From positions 83,287 through 147,286 of the forward strand of contig JAURVB010012882.1 in NCBI GenBank assembly GCA_033002965.1: 64,000 bases of DNA. Direction: 5' to 3'. Shown piece by piece: positions 12,208-25,010 of the stretch. Under the pieces are notes generated by a model. The model was not told the DNA's origin, did not search any database, and saw only the letters and a program-made list of their open reading frames with translations. Each line of letters begins with the position of its first letter. Positions within the stretch are counted from its first letter, which is position 1. The translations under genes and the position numbers were made by a program. Source of the DNA: Piper betle. Its lineage: Eukaryota; Streptophyta; Magnoliopsida; Piperales; Piperaceae.

Positions 12208-15200
12208 CTCAAAACCCCAACCGACAAATCCAAAACCCTAGCCCTGCCAAACTCCCAAGATCGCAAGAACCGAAAAAATCCACAAAAAAACGGTGAAAAT
12301 CGAAACTTTTTGGCACCGTATTCAAATTCGAGCTCCGAATTGCGAAGATCCAAACCCTCGCCGGAGAAGAATCGGAGATCCGGCGAAGAAATTGAGGGCC
12401 CGATCCGGGAAAACGACCAGCGGGGGTGCAGGAAAACCCCAAATTGGGCGGCCGTGTTGGGGAAGCGTAGACTCCGTACGTAGCGCTACGCTTTCCCTTC
12501 CATGGGCCTGCCTCTCGTTTTTCAATACTCCCTTGTGTGTTCATTCCCACAAACAATTAACAAATTTGTCAAGAACATTTTTTTTGATGTTTTATTTTTA
12601 TTATTTTTTAAAATTTTTGGGTTTAAGTGCTTGTGTATGATTCATGGTTTGTAGAAATTATGGAATTTTTCAAGTGGGCATGTCTGATGAATTTTGGATG
12701 TATAGAGGATGGTTGGTGTGGCTAAAGCGAGTCCGATCACTAATGGGTTTGGAGATCTGGATCCAAGGGTGCAGTAGTTGTGGATACTCTGGTTCGCAAA
12801 CTTGAATTGAGGCTGGCCTGCCTTTGATTTCACGGTGGGCATTCGAATTTGTTCATGAATTGGATGCGTTTGTTCATGCATTAATGGCTTTTTGACGATT
12901 TTTCATGTTATATTTGGTTGATTCTTTTGTTATAAAAAAATGTTAATGGGCATTCGTCTTCCTCGGCGCTAGGGAAGGGGCAGGGCACTGCACACACACC
13001 TTGTTCGACGTTGATAACTTGTTCCTTACAATATCGAGTGGGTGGTAGCACATACTCGCATGGATTGCTGATGTTTCCGGACAGAAATTTGCTGTGCCTT
13101 AACTAGCAATTCGGTGCACTTGGTGCATGAGAAGTTGCAGCATGAATCGAGTCATGGAGAGTTTGTCTCGTTTCTTCCCTTTCCAACCGGAAATATTGTT
13201 CTCCCTAGTCGGTGTGTTGGTGATCACATCGGTAGTACTTCGACGTGCTCTGCCATTTCGGAGCTTGATTCGATCGAGAAACGTTGCAGGGGCACCAGCC
13301 CAAAACGGTTTCGAACTTTCGACGATCTTATGTCTCCATGTTCGGCTATAGAAGTCGGTAATAGCTTTCCTTCCCATTTATAATTGACCCGACAGACCCC
13401 CTCGGCCTCCTCCACCGGACCCCCCGCAGCAAAGTACCTGCTAGAAGTTGTGATCTTTGGCGGGTGTGTGTGCGTCCAATTGCCGGCCAATGGCTTGGAA
13501 AAGCTGATCCAACACTTCGGCTACCTGGCAGATCTGTTACTAGGCAAGACCATGGCGCGACCCTTTGCCGGCAAGAAATGTTACACATCTTTCACTTGGG
13601 CTTGGTGGAGACCGGCGAGCCCTGCCCAAGAGATGGATGTGTTGAGCTATTGATGTTACCGGTTGTTCTTCTGACTTCTCAATAAATGGAGTTTTTTTGT
13701 ATAATTTCTTGATAATCCTTTATATTTAGAGGCATGTTTTATGTAGCTCGGGAGAGAATTTAAAGCCAGCAAGAAGTATTAATTTGATGGCTGTGTTCTC
13801 TGCACAATGGGTTCATGGGTACTCTTCACAAGAATGCAGGAATGTTCCACGAAATAAAAAATAAGAACACTAGCAAACTCCAAGATCTGTTATATGATAT
13901 GATATATATAATAACCAGGTGGGTGAATATATTGATCTTCCATGTGCATGATCTTCTTTGTTTCATCCCCAACAAGTAGCTCTTTTCAAAGAAAAAAAAA
14001 GGTCGACTCGTTTCTTTCTCCACCTTCTATGAAAAGGGTCTGAGGGTTAGATTAATCCGTGCCTCTGGCCGCCAAACCTTGTTAATTTCCTTCCTCAAAC
14101 TGTTTTTTGTTCATCCTGCTCCTGCGTTTGAATGCCGGCTGTGTCTCTCTGATAGTTTCGAGTCTAGTGTTGTTTTTAGTTTCTGGTACAAATCATGCAG
14201 GGTTATCGGTTATCCGATTGTTGTTGGAGGATTAGACAAAGCGGAGTAAATTTCTTGCGTGAGTTGATCAACTTCAGTGAAGAAAAAAGTGAGAATATGT
14301 CATCGTCATTTTGAAGCCACCCAGGAAAATTTCATGTGCGCCTAATCGAACACAAATAATAAATTTTCCACATGATTGTCAAACAAGAACCTTTTCTTTA
14401 AGGTTTTATTTGGCATAAGTTGAGTGCCATCAAGTAATTTGGTGGCTTAATTCTAAATTTACAGGTTATGATGATATAAATACTAAGGCCGAATGAAGGC
14501 TGTCAATGTTTGGTGAATCTAATGTCAGGTGAAAGGTGTTGATAATTTTTATATAAGTTAATAGGTAAACCTTATTCTTTAAATTAATTTTTGAATTAAT
14601 AAAAGTACGAAACCTGTTTCAAATCTCTTTTGTTGGTTAACAGTCAAACTCACATCCACATGTTCAGTTTATTGGTCTTCCATGGGGATCTCAATCCCTC
14701 TAATGGCAAGGTTGTTGAGAATTTCATTGGAAACAAATTGGGCTTCAACCGATAACTTTGTGCCAATTTTGAAGATCACTGTATTTGCAGGTCAAATGTG
14801 AGATTGCTGAAGTAACACTTTGCGAATATAACTAGCTTCCCTGGAATAAAGAGCAGCACATCTCAAAGCGCAGTAAGACTTGATTACCACTTGAAATCAC
14901 CCCCTCTAGTTTTAAAAATGTTAGTTGTGGTCAGTCAAATGGTGGTGGTTATAGTCTTAATCACAGGCTTTCCTGTGATGGATAAGGAAAAAAGGACTGG
15001 ATATATGTTTCTCCTGTCGAGAGAAGTTAAGGCACCATTTAATTTTAATTCTAAACACTTTTGTGTGTTGAAGATATGTCCTCAGATAGCTTGCAAAGTT
15101 GGTCTTGGTCACCTAACCTTCGTATTTCCAGCAAATTCTGGTATTACTCTCTGCTGAATTTCATAAGCAAGAAACTGACTGTTTTGGTTCATATCAACAA

Positions 15201-15335
15201 CTGCTGCATACAATGATTTGTTTGCTTCATTGCCACTTGAAGTTCTTGAACCTTCATTCCCTTGTGTAATTTCTAAATTAACACTCTGTGTGCATTAATT
15301 TAGAACACTAATTATACGTGTGTTCGTTTAGGTTA
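12208..15335. other. Upstream flank and intergenic region, no supported gene
   Basis: The first 300 bp is the GC-rich 5' UTR and promoter side of the minus-strand methyltransferase. 12500-15300 holds short open stretches on both strands around 13100-13650, but none has a recognisable motif, splice structure or consistent frame, so none is called. Confidence 0.5.
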
Positions 15336-15579
15336 GAGCACCTGGATGAGCTTCTTAGATCGGCTCGACATGCTGGCTATCTGTATATTCGAGCTGTAAG
15401 TTTTTCGTCTTGTTTCTAAAGCACATAATGTTCTGTTTCTGTTGCATGGTATATGTCAATATTCTATCTTAAAGTTGGTCGATAGTTGATGCCTTAATTT
15501 ATTTAGAGGTGGACAGCCCTTCCCAGAGAGCCACCAATTGAAGAAAGTGATGTAGATGACTGGCTTCCTGCTTTCTAGT
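15336..15579 (+). pseudogene. Orphan two-exon gene fragment
   Basis: Two short exons with proper borders: 15336-15398 (AG before, GTAAGT after; contains HLDELLRSARHAGYLYIR) and 15508-15579 (AG before; contains WTALPREPPIEESDVDDWLP, then TAG). The frames join in phase and codon use looks protein-like, unlike the surrounding sequence. No upstream exons of the same frame and no start were found. From memory this resembles an internal segment of a longer uncharacterised plant protein in which the frame continues beyond DDWLPAF, so it is probably a duplicated, truncated copy. I cannot name the family. Confidence 0.4.
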
Positions 15580-15899
15580 GCTTCATGGATCATGTAATCT
15601 CTTCTACCAGCAGTCTGCTGGTGAGTTGTGAATATTTTTCCCTATGGTAATAAAATTGCCACTCATATCTACCAGCCTTTGATCAAAGTGCTATTAATTT
15701 AAAAAGAGCATGTCGGATATGTGTCATTACTGAAATGTTCAAGCTAGTTGTCACTTTGGAGTAACGAATTATTAATTGGGATGATTCTAAGGGATGAACA
15801 AAAGAAACATATTTTGCATACACGTTCAGTGAGCTGCTTTACAATTACAAATATTCATAATTTAGAGTTGCTTTACAGTTAAAGTTTCAGAATGGAGGG

Positions 15900-18545
15900 A
15901 AACTGTTTGAACAGGAGGTGAGACAGTGAGGGCTACATGGTGCTATTCGAGGAAAATCAAGGGAAGATTAGCAAAGGAGCAATGGTAGTGATGATGGGTG
16001 AGAGAGTTGGAACTCTATATCTACCTTTTACACATGTCGATCATGTTGTTTCTTTGATAGCTGAAAAGAATGAGAAAAGAACATTGTGGCATCACAAACT
16101 TGATCACTTGAGTGAGAGCGGCATGGGAATTTTCAGTCTAAGGATGCTTTAACGGGTATGAAGGATGTTAACTATGATTTCTATGAGAACTTTGTGTTGG
16201 ATAAATAGAAAAGAGTTAGTTTTATAAAAGATTGTGAGGAGAAGAAAACTGAAAAATTGGAGTTGGTTTATATAGATGTATGGGGTCCTTATCTTGTGAA
16301 ATTTTTTGGTGGTAACTCTTACTTTTTGACCTTCATAGATGATTTGATTTGGAAGACATGGATTTATACCCTTAAGCAAAAATCCATTGTCTATTATCTG
16401 ACAATGCTAGTGAGTATTGCAATAACAAGTTTGATGATTATTACTCTACTAATGGGATTAGAAGGGTGAAAACTGTGCCGAAGACACAGCAACATAATGG
16501 GGTTATTAAGAGAATGAAAAGAACCATCATGGAGTGGGCTCAAAATATGAGGTTACATGTTAGCGTACCTTTGCATCTTTGAGGAGCAGCTATAAATACA
16601 ATAGTTTTTTTATCAATAGGAGTCTATCAAGTGCTTTTGATGGTGGTATTCCAAAGGAGGTATAGTCTAGTAAAATAGTTAATTATTCTTTCTTGAAAGT
16701 ATTTGGTTGTATTGAATTTACACATGTAGATTAGGAAATGAGGAGAAAGTTAGATTCAAAGTCTCAGAAATGTGCTTTCATTAGATATGAAGATGATGAG
16801 TATGGTTATCGCTTATGAAATTATGAGTATAAAAGTCATACAAAGTCGAGATGTGATATTCAATGAGGATTGCATGTACAATGATAGAGTACAAGAAAAA
16901 ATAAAAAGCTAAAGAGAAAGATCATATAGAACTTGATGAATTGAAGGATGGGGTGATGCTTACATCTGAGTGGAATAGAGATGAAAGCTCAGATGAGACC
17001 AAATGAGATGAAGAACCATAGACTAATTCTAATGGTTCTAGTTCTTCATTAGGGGATGATGTTCCTCAGTTGAGGATGAAACTCGTATAAGGAAGTTGAT
17101 ACAAAATTTTTGTTTACCTTTACATCATGTTTTGTATATTGATATAGAAGAATCAGAGTGTTTTGAAGAAGCTATGCAAGATGGATTTCATCTTAAGTGG
17201 GAACAACCCATGGTTGATGAGATATCTTCTTCGGAACAAAATAATACTTGGGAATTGGTGTAGCTCCCGGCCAAGAAGAAAATCTTGCAATACAAGTGGG
17301 TATATAGGGTGAAACATGAGGCAAATGGGACAAATAGGTTCAAGGCTAGACTTGTGGTGAAGGAATTTGGTCAAAAGAAAAGAATTGATTTTAATAAAAT
17401 TTTGCCTCAGTTGTGAAATTGACTTCTATCAGGACAATATTGAGAGATATTTAAATTTAGAGCAACATGATGTAAATATTGCTTTTCTTTGTTGTGATTT
17501 GGAGTAAGAGATTTATATGCAACAATCGGAAGGATTTAAGGTCATAGGGAAGGAGAACTTAGTATGTTGACTTAAGACAAATTTGTATGAACTACAACAG
17601 GCACTGTGATAGTAGTATTTGAAATTTGATAGTTTTATGTTGGAAACTAGATTTGCTGAATGTAATGCTGATCATTATGTGTATCTACAGAGTTATGAAG
17701 ATTGTGATTTTCTAACTCTCACTTTATATGCAGCTAACATACTTATGGCGCAGGTTCATGCATGAAGAAAATGAATGATTTGAAAAAGAAGCTAGCAGGG
17801 AAGCTTTCTATGAAAGACTTGGGGGTGGCAAAATAACTTCTTAGAATGCAAATTACTAAAGATAGGAAGAACAAGAAAATGCGGCTATCTCTGGAGGGGT
17901 ATGTAGAGAAGGTGCTAAAAAGATTCAACATAGACAATACTAAACCAGTGACTACATGTCTAGGTAGAAACTTTAAGTTGTCAAAAGAGTTGAGTGCTAA
18001 GACAAATGAAGAAAGGATGGACTTGAAGAAGGTGCTTTATTCTTTAACCATGGGAAGTCTCATGTATGCAATGGTGCGTATTAGACTAGATATTGCATAT
18101 GTAGTGGGAGTTGTCAGTAGATTTATGCCTAACCCTCGAAAAGAACATTGATAAGCTGTGAAGTGGATTTTCAAGTACTTGAAAGGTATTTCTAAATATT
18201 GTTTGTGTTTTGGGGGAGATAACATTGATGTATGAGGTTATGTGAATTCAAACCATGGTGGTGATAGAGACAATGACAAGAGTACAACATGATATGTTTT
18301 TACTATGCGTAAAAAATTGTGAAGTAGGTTTCAAAGCTATAGAAAATTGTTGTTTTATCTTCAATAGAAGCTGAATATGTGACTGTTACTTAAACAAGTA
18401 AGGAATTTATTTGGGTTAAGCAGTTGATGAGTGAATTGGGTTTTGATGGAGTTGATTGCAATTTATACAGTGATAATCAAAGTATAATTAATCTTGCTAA
18501 CAAGTCGGCATTTCATTCATAGACTAAACATATTTATACTTGAGA
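15900..18545 (+). mobile_element. Decayed Ty1/copia retrotransposon (pol relic)
   Basis: Copia polyprotein modules occur in the standard order but in all three frames with many stops. GAG-pre-integrase: LWHHKLDHLSESGMG near 16087-16131. Integrase core: YIDVWGPYLVKFFGGNSYFL near 16269-16328 and a QQHNGVIKRMKRTIMEWA-like segment near 16488-16545. Reverse transcriptase: YKWVYRVKHEANGTNRFKAR near 17293-17352, an EIYMQQPEGF-like block near 17510-17540 and LEGYVEKVLKRFNI near 17893-17934. RNase H: SIEAEYV near 18361-18381 and LYSDNQSIINLANKS near 18463-18507. The expected YVDD catalytic block near 17720-17750 is not recognisable, and the first RNase H aspartate appears as asparagine. Inactive. Clear LTRs were not identified, so the ends are approximate. 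Confidence 0.9.
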
Positions 18546-18549
18546 GACT

Positions 18550-18680
18550 AATCTCTTACCTTAGTGTCTCAACTCTGTAATCTCCTAATTGGAGACCTGT
18601 TACAAACTCTGTAATCAATGGACTTGAGACACTAAGGTAAGAGATTACGGAGTTTGTAACAAGTCTCCAAGTAGGGGATT
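18550..18680. repeat. Two interleaved inverted repeats after the copia relic
   Basis: Arm A, 18550-18572, is a perfect 23-bp inverted match to A' at 18624-18646. Arm B, 18579-18609, is a 31-bp inverted match with three mismatches to B' at 18650-18680. The order is A-B-A'-B', not A-B-B'-A', so the two hairpins overlap. The site lies just past the RNase H region, where a 3' LTR would be expected. It could be a scrambled pair of LTR ends, but this is inference. Confidence 0.85.
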
Positions 18681-18789
18681 ATTTTGTGTGGAGCCCAATC
18701 GTCGCTGAAAATTGTCATCGGAGCTCATGGGGGTGATTGGAGGTGCAAGAGAATGAAGAAGATGAAGGATTTGAGGAAGAATGACCATC

Positions 18790-20330
18790 GCTATAAAAAT
18801 CATAACTTGAGTTAGAGTTTTACTTTAGCAAACCAGTCAGTTCAACCGTCGGTTCGAGTCAAGTCAATTTCATGACCTGCATGTTGAACTAAGACCAACC
18901 GTGCGTTACGAGCGATGAGGGTCAAGTGTACCCGAGTATATGATTATAACATTAGAAAGATAATAAGAAATGACTTACCAGTGTATATGATAATATGCAG
19001 TTATTTTTTAATGTATTTGATTGTAGAATTATTTTTAGGCCAAATATCGTATTATGATGCATTATATAACATTATGGGTGTGTTACTAGTTATAGAACAT
19101 GTCATTTTGATGTTATGATGTGTATTATATTTTTATGGGATTTTTCCCTATTTTTCTGTATTTTTTGGATTTTATTAAGAGTTAGTTATTATTTTTACTT
19201 GAGCAGTATGATCAATTTTTAAGATTACTACGAGACCTTCACCGACCATTTCTCCCTCCCTAGCCCCGTTGCCATCCCCTTGTTGTCATTGATGCCCTCT
19301 TGCCTCCACACAGCCGCCGATTGACATCGCCAACCACCATGAGTCATCGTAATGTCATCCCTAGCTTTCCTAATGGCTACCCGGCCTCCACGATGCCTCT
19401 ATGCCATGCCCCAGCTCCACGCATTCCAGCCCCAATTTGCCACGTGTTTTGGTGCCGATTCACCCCTGTCCGCAACCCTCCGCCACCATCATGCTGCCAA
19501 CGCATTCCCCCTTTGAATGAGGAGTTTTTCCCCCATAACAAGGGCCACCACCGAGGCTGGCCAAGGGCCAATCGGACAAGCGACCGACCCTTGGCCGACT
19601 CGCCACCGCCGCCGGCAATCATCGCGCCACTATTGCCCTCACCACCACCACCACAATCTAATTGAGCTCGCTGATCTGGTGCCAACCCATAACCCCAATT
19701 GCCTCACCAGAAAAGTCGCTAAAAAATCACTCGAAAGTAGCTGAAAACTGCCAAAAAATCGATGGAAAATCGGATTTGCTGAAATTCATCAAAATTTTCG
19801 CCTAATTTGTCTAGTCAAACCCGATCAGACTTTGGTCGCCGTTGGGTGCCAAATTTGAGTATTGAACCGCACAACAAACTCTAGTTGTCGCTGATTGCAG
19901 ATGACACAACATATAATTGTCTTCAACCTAATTACCTAGAAGTGATAATTATTAGCACAACATGCTAAGATTTGATTGATTCATGTGATAAATAGTTTTA
20001 TTGTAAATAAAAATGAATTATGTGATTTGAATTGTATTAAAATAAATGTTAAGGAACTAATTAAGTAAATTAAGCATGAATTGTTAACCAAATGCAAAAT
20101 AGCTAGAAAATCTTAGAGGGATTGATGTGTATTACTTAATGTGATGAATGTTTTGATGTATGTGATATAGGATCTGTGAATGCATTATAGCGGGCGTTAG
20201 TTTTGATGTGTAGGTACGAAGTAAGAGCTCACCACCTAGGTACTTGGACACGATTGGAGCTTCAAACAGGTTCTTTTAGGACGCGCTTCTCGCTTAATTT
20301 CTTTACTTCATCGTGATTTGATTTTAACAA
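18790..20330 (+). mobile_element. Long repeat, truncated copy 1 (inverted relative to copy 2)
   Basis: This segment matches the reverse complement of about 21790-23300 along its whole length at perhaps 70-80 percent by eye. Shared anchors, in order: GAGGGTCA followed by an AGTATATGAT stretch, TTAGTTATTATT preceded by a TTTTTGGATTTT block, a GC-rich Ser/Pro-like block, TTGTCGCTGATTGCAGA (TCGTCGCCGATTGCCGA in the other copy), and GCGGGCGTTAG...TTTTGATGTGTAGGTACG near 20190-20217. No protein is encoded. It is probably part of a long LTR or another large non-coding repeat. Confidence 0.7.
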
Positions 20331-20412
20331 GCAAGCGAGCATGTTGAGTTGTGGACTTATCGTATCCCACTCCACGCATGCCATTTAGTTACATGAATTT
20401 TCTGATTAATAA

Positions 20413-23300
20413 TGTAACACCCCAAATTCGGTCCACACTCGTGAACCGAACCGGCATGTTACAGGCCCCGGTTAGGTCGGCTAAACCCAAACCCAACTCG
20501 TGCAGATCCAATCTCGGCGTCTTAAGATGAAGATACGACTCATTATGCATGGATAAATGCACAGAATCTTAACATGATACTACATGGATGACATTCAAAC
20601 TAATTTACACACCAATACAATTACGATAAAAATCGAATAAAAATTCTGAAATACAATGGATAGAGTCTCCCCTAAAAGTGCAATTAGAGTCCACCTTGTC
20701 AAAATAATATATACAAGTGCATATGCATATATCAATAATTTCATTCACACACAATCTAATATGTTGTAAACTCACTTGGAAGCTTAGGTCTCAACCCACA
20801 ATGTTTCTACTGCACAATCTATTCATGTTTCACATTCTGTCATCATGTCTCAAACATGTAATCACATCACATTATCATGTCTCAAACATTTAATCGCACT
20901 GTATAATAATATCATAAACACAATATAACCACTCAATTGACTGACATATGTGCAAGCGACTATAGTGCCCCTTCGTCTAAGCTGGCTCCTCCAACTTGTG
21001 ATTATTACCTACATATAGTATAAAAAACACGTCTAGTCCGAAAAATAAAATAACTATAACAAGCTGGCTATGAAAGCAAACTCTCATATGAAAAAAAAAC
21101 ATCATATACTCAACATGAACACTCTGAAGGGCATTACTGAGGAGCCACTGGGCTGCAGACTCGGTAGCATCCCGAACTTACTAATCTGCTGCTGCTGATG
21201 CCGCTCTCGGCATTTTCTTACTTCATTTTCTGGTCTTAAATTCTAAGCCCTCTCCTGACCTCCATATTTCTCCTGGCCTTGAGCACGAAGGCCGAGTACT
21301 CTCAGGCAGTCGCCTTTAGTACCCTTTGAACCACAAGTCCAGACATGCGCTGTACTAAACAGTACCCGTAAACCTCCACGTTCTCCGGGTGTGAGGAACT
21401 CAAACGCGGAGTTGTCAGGAATCCCTCGGGAATGGAACAGTCCACTGGCACTAATCCAGAGCCCGCTTTGACTGTCACGGCATCCGCTCATGGTACGTGC
21501 AGTCGGTTTCTCTATCTCTCGTCTCACTGAAAATGCGAAAACTATATATATATATATATATAGGGCTAGGTAGGGATTTATATAATAGACCCAAAGGCAA
21601 CTTGTGGTGGATCTTGTTTTCGAAATCATCCTCAAGGGATCTCATCCTCGAGGGGTTATTAATCCGAAAAACTGTTCGGTTAAATGGCCCGAGTTAAGTG
21701 AGATCCGATAAAATGCCACTTAACCCGTCCTGTAAATAATAAAATAAACATACAATAGAAAAGAGCATAAAATAGAGACGAGTCCTAAACGGACCTGGTA
21801 GAAGCTCCAAGCGTGTCGTCCCGCCTAGGCAGCGAGCTCTTACTCCGTACCTACACATCAAAACTAAATACTAACGCCCGCTAACTAAATGATGCATCAA
21901 ACGCAATAAACATCACACAACAATCAAATAATCATAAGTATGAAAAATAATTCTAAATAATCCTATTCATACCAATTTTATTATGTTTTTCTAACTTATG
22001 TTGTGATCCATCATCATGCTCCGACTCAATCTACCTCATTAGATCACTTAACCTTCATTCTCAATTAATTGCATCATGCAATCATCATTTCATTCATAGT
22101 CATACATTTATCATGACAACTAACCAATTCTAGCATGCTATGCTAACAATCATCATCAATTTTAAATAATCAAATCGGAGGTAATTATACCTCACGTTGT
22201 CGGCAATCGGCGACGACTAGGTTTCGTCGTCACGTCTCAAAGCTCAAATTTGACTCTTGGTGACATTCGAAGCCGATCAGGTTTGACTAGATGAGCTCTA
22301 CGGAAGATCTGGCAAATTCCATCGAATCCGATTTTTCGGCAAGTTCCAGCGGTTTTCCGGCAGCTTCCGGTGGTTTCCGGCGACAACCACCGGCGGTGTC
22401 TACTGCCTAAATAGGGGTCATATTGGGTACCATTGGAACCGGCTCAACGAGCCCAACGTGTCTACGATGTCGACGTGGCTAGCGGAGGTGGCGGCTCGCC
22501 GAAAAATGGCTAGAAACAGTGGTGGCGGCGATGGCCTCCGCTCCGGTCGGGGAAGCGATGGGTGGTCGAGGGTGTCGAAGCTATAGCTGGATCGAGGTAG
22601 CGACGGTCACTGGCGGCACTATTGGCGATGGAAGCACGATGCGGGCGCTGCGCTAGTCGCGGCAGTCCGGCGTCATGGAGGCCGGACGATGGCTAGCAGT
22701 GCTCGAGGCGGCACGGTGACACCATGGCGGGAGCTAGGCGGAGACACTCGGTGGCAAGGCGAAGACAGGCGCTGGCAGTGGCGGCACCAAATAGTGGGGG
22801 CGGCTAGGGTTTAGAAGGGGAAAGTGTCGGGGAGGAGAAGAAATAGTTGGGTGTGCAAACTTGTAAATATTACTTGATTCGTCTCCGTTTCGAGTGAAGA
22901 ATAATAACTAAGTCGTAGAAAATCCTGAAAAATCCAAAAAATTGGGAAAAATCTAAAAAATAAAATAATCACCGAAACATCATAATGATATGCTCTAAGA
23001 CTATCAACCCACCTAAACTACCTGTAACGCGTCCTAACGCGATAACAGCCTAAAACTAATTCTACGATCTACTATATATAAAGAGAAAAAATAACTGGCA
23101 TACTCTCATATATCTGATAACTCATGTTGTTCTGTTGTGTTCATGACGTTATCATCATATACTTAGGTACGTATGACCCTCATAGCTCATATACGTGACT
23201 AGCATCGGCTCAATACACTGTTCTGAAACTAACTCGACTCAAAAAACGGTCAAACCGACTAGTTCTGAATATAAAACCCTGACTTGAATCGTGAGTTTTA
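20413..23300 (-). mobile_element. Long repeat, copy 2, with TGTAACACCCC end
   Basis: The left edge begins TGTAACACCCCAAATTCGG, an end typical of some plant Ty3-gypsy LTRs. 21790-23300 is the inverted partner of copy 1, while 20413-21790 has no partner in the window. On the minus strand 22200-22850 reads as a GC-rich, Ser/Pro/Ala-rich stretch preceded by AAACCCTAGCCGCC, which looks like a 5' UTR or captured sequence, but no open frame continues. Interpretation as a solo LTR of about 2.9 kb is tentative. The right-hand boundary is approximate. Confidence 0.6.
21543..21562. repeat. (TA)n microsatellite
   Basis: Ten TA units inside copy 2 of the long repeat. Confidence 0.95.
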
Positions 23301-24479
23301 CAAATAACCCTCGATGATGATATCCCTTGAGTTTGTTTTTGAAATCTTAGCTCGAGATCATAATGCCTTCGGGCTTATTATATTATAATCCCTACTCAGG
23401 CTTATGTATAAGTAATTTTTTTGAGTTTTCAATGAAATGTGAGACATAGAAAACTGACAACTGTGCTATGCAAGCAGGCTTGTGCATGGATTGGTGAGTG
23501 AGTCGTTCTATTCCTGAGGGATCCTAACAACTCCATCTTTGAATTCCTCAAACCCAAGAGAAGTGTAGAGGTTTATAAGTTTTGTAATGCAGTGCGTGTT
23601 TAGACTTGTGGTTTCAAAGGGTATTGAAGGCACATACCTGAGATTACTCGGTCTTTGTACTCAAGGCCAGGAGTAATATGGAAGATGTAGAGAGCTGAAA
23701 GAAAAGAAAATGATTTTTCCTCGTAGGAGATAGTTTTAAAGTTGCTAAAGAATGAGATGAGATAAAATGGGTTGCTATTGAGCCGAAGCCAACAGCTCTT
23801 AATTAGCGCCCTTATGAAAGATTCTATTAGAAGTATAATAATGTTTTACTTTAACAGAAGAGTCAACTCTCTTATACCAGCTTGTTTATTAGTTATTTTT
23901 TGACATAACACTCGTTATTGACATTTTTATATTATCTATGTATGTGAGAATCTAAAGGATTAAGCGCTATCGAGACGGTGAAGGAGCAACAATGCAATTA
24001 CACACACATATACCTGCCAAATGAAATTGATGTTGTTGAATGATGAATTGTTGTGAATGATGCGAATTGAATGTCATTTCTGTGAATTGATAAAATGTTT
24101 TGAATGTAATTAAAAATTATAAATAGAAATGAACAAGTTGAACAATGGAGTCTAGACTCGGCTCAGAGGATTAGAAATTAACAGAATTGAAATGTTGAGA
24201 GAAAATGTCATGTTTTTGCTATATTTTCCGTTTATATATATATATATATATATATATTGTTTGTTGTTGATAAGGTGATCCCTATTTTACTTTTAGGGAG
24301 ATTCTGTCCGTTTTGTTTTAAAAATAGTTATTTTCTTTAAATTTTTCACTTGTTTGTTTTGTTTTGCATATGATTGCATTTCATAACATCCATTTAAAAT
24401 TACGATAGCGCTTAAACATCTTATCCATGCATGGAATGCTTGCATCACCATCTTTAAAAGTCGATGTTAGATCCGGGTC
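23301..24479. other. Intergenic, repeat-derived, no gene seen
   Basis: AT-rich sequence with a TA microsatellite near 24234-24256. Short stretches look weakly coding, but no splice-consistent frame was found. Confidence 0.5.
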
Positions 24480-25010
24480 AGCTTAACCGAATCAAGTATA
24501 TTAGCGAATGGCTCGGTCGTAGGTAGCATTTCACCGAAAAAACTCTAGCCTGAGTGCTAATTGCTATTTGGAAAACAGCTTATGGCACTGTCAGACCAGA
24601 GTCCAGATGCTGGCGCGTCTAGGCATTGGCGTCGCAGGCAGAAATTGCCTAGAGCGGTTCTAAGTTGTTCCAAAACTTGTTTTTAAGTTTTTTTCACCGT
24701 CTTCTTCATCATAATCCTAATTTCTGAAATTGAGAGAGGGGATACCTTTGTTCTTCATTGGGAGAAGGTTTTTGGTTGTGAATCCTTTGTAATCTTATTG
24801 TATTGGGTGTTGGTGACGAGATAAGCGGGTTGTAATTACTTTGAATATAGTGGAAGTTTTTGATCGTGTGTCCCGTGGTTTTTTGATCCTTGATAGAATG
24901 AAATTTTCCACATTAAATCTGTATGTTCATTGTGCATGATTTAATTTTGCTTCTTGTTATCATTATTCTACTAATTGTTAAAAATTGGAATTCCGCATCA
25001 ATTTTGTAAC
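24480..25010 (+). mobile_element. Probable LTR remnant of a copia-like element
   Basis: The stretch has the texture of a copia LTR. A TTTGTAATCTTATTGTATTGGG-like segment near 24787 is followed by a GTGGTTTTT and TTTTCCACATTAAATC block near 24869-24918 and ends around TTGGAATTCCGCATC near 24984-24998. Plant copia LTRs often carry a TTTTCCACGTTAAATC-type motif downstream of the polyadenylation region, which is the reason for the call. No internal domain and no partner LTR follow, so it is a solo or truncated copy. Confidence 0.4.

Noticed and set aside
13099..13685. Several overlapping open frames of 73-92 codons on both strands
   Set aside because: No motif, no family resemblance, no supporting splice sites; both strands are equally open, as expected from moderate GC sequence.
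15900..18545. Active retrotransposon
   Set aside because: Many stops and frame changes, no recognisable YVDD catalytic block, altered RNase H residue; clearly inactive.
19300..19744. Pro/Ser/His-rich open frames on both strands
   Set aside because: They lie inside copy 1 of the long repeat and are not kept open in copy 2.
21243..21635. 130-codon minus-strand open frame
   Set aside because: It crosses a TA microsatellite and lies in the non-coding long repeat; no family resemblance.
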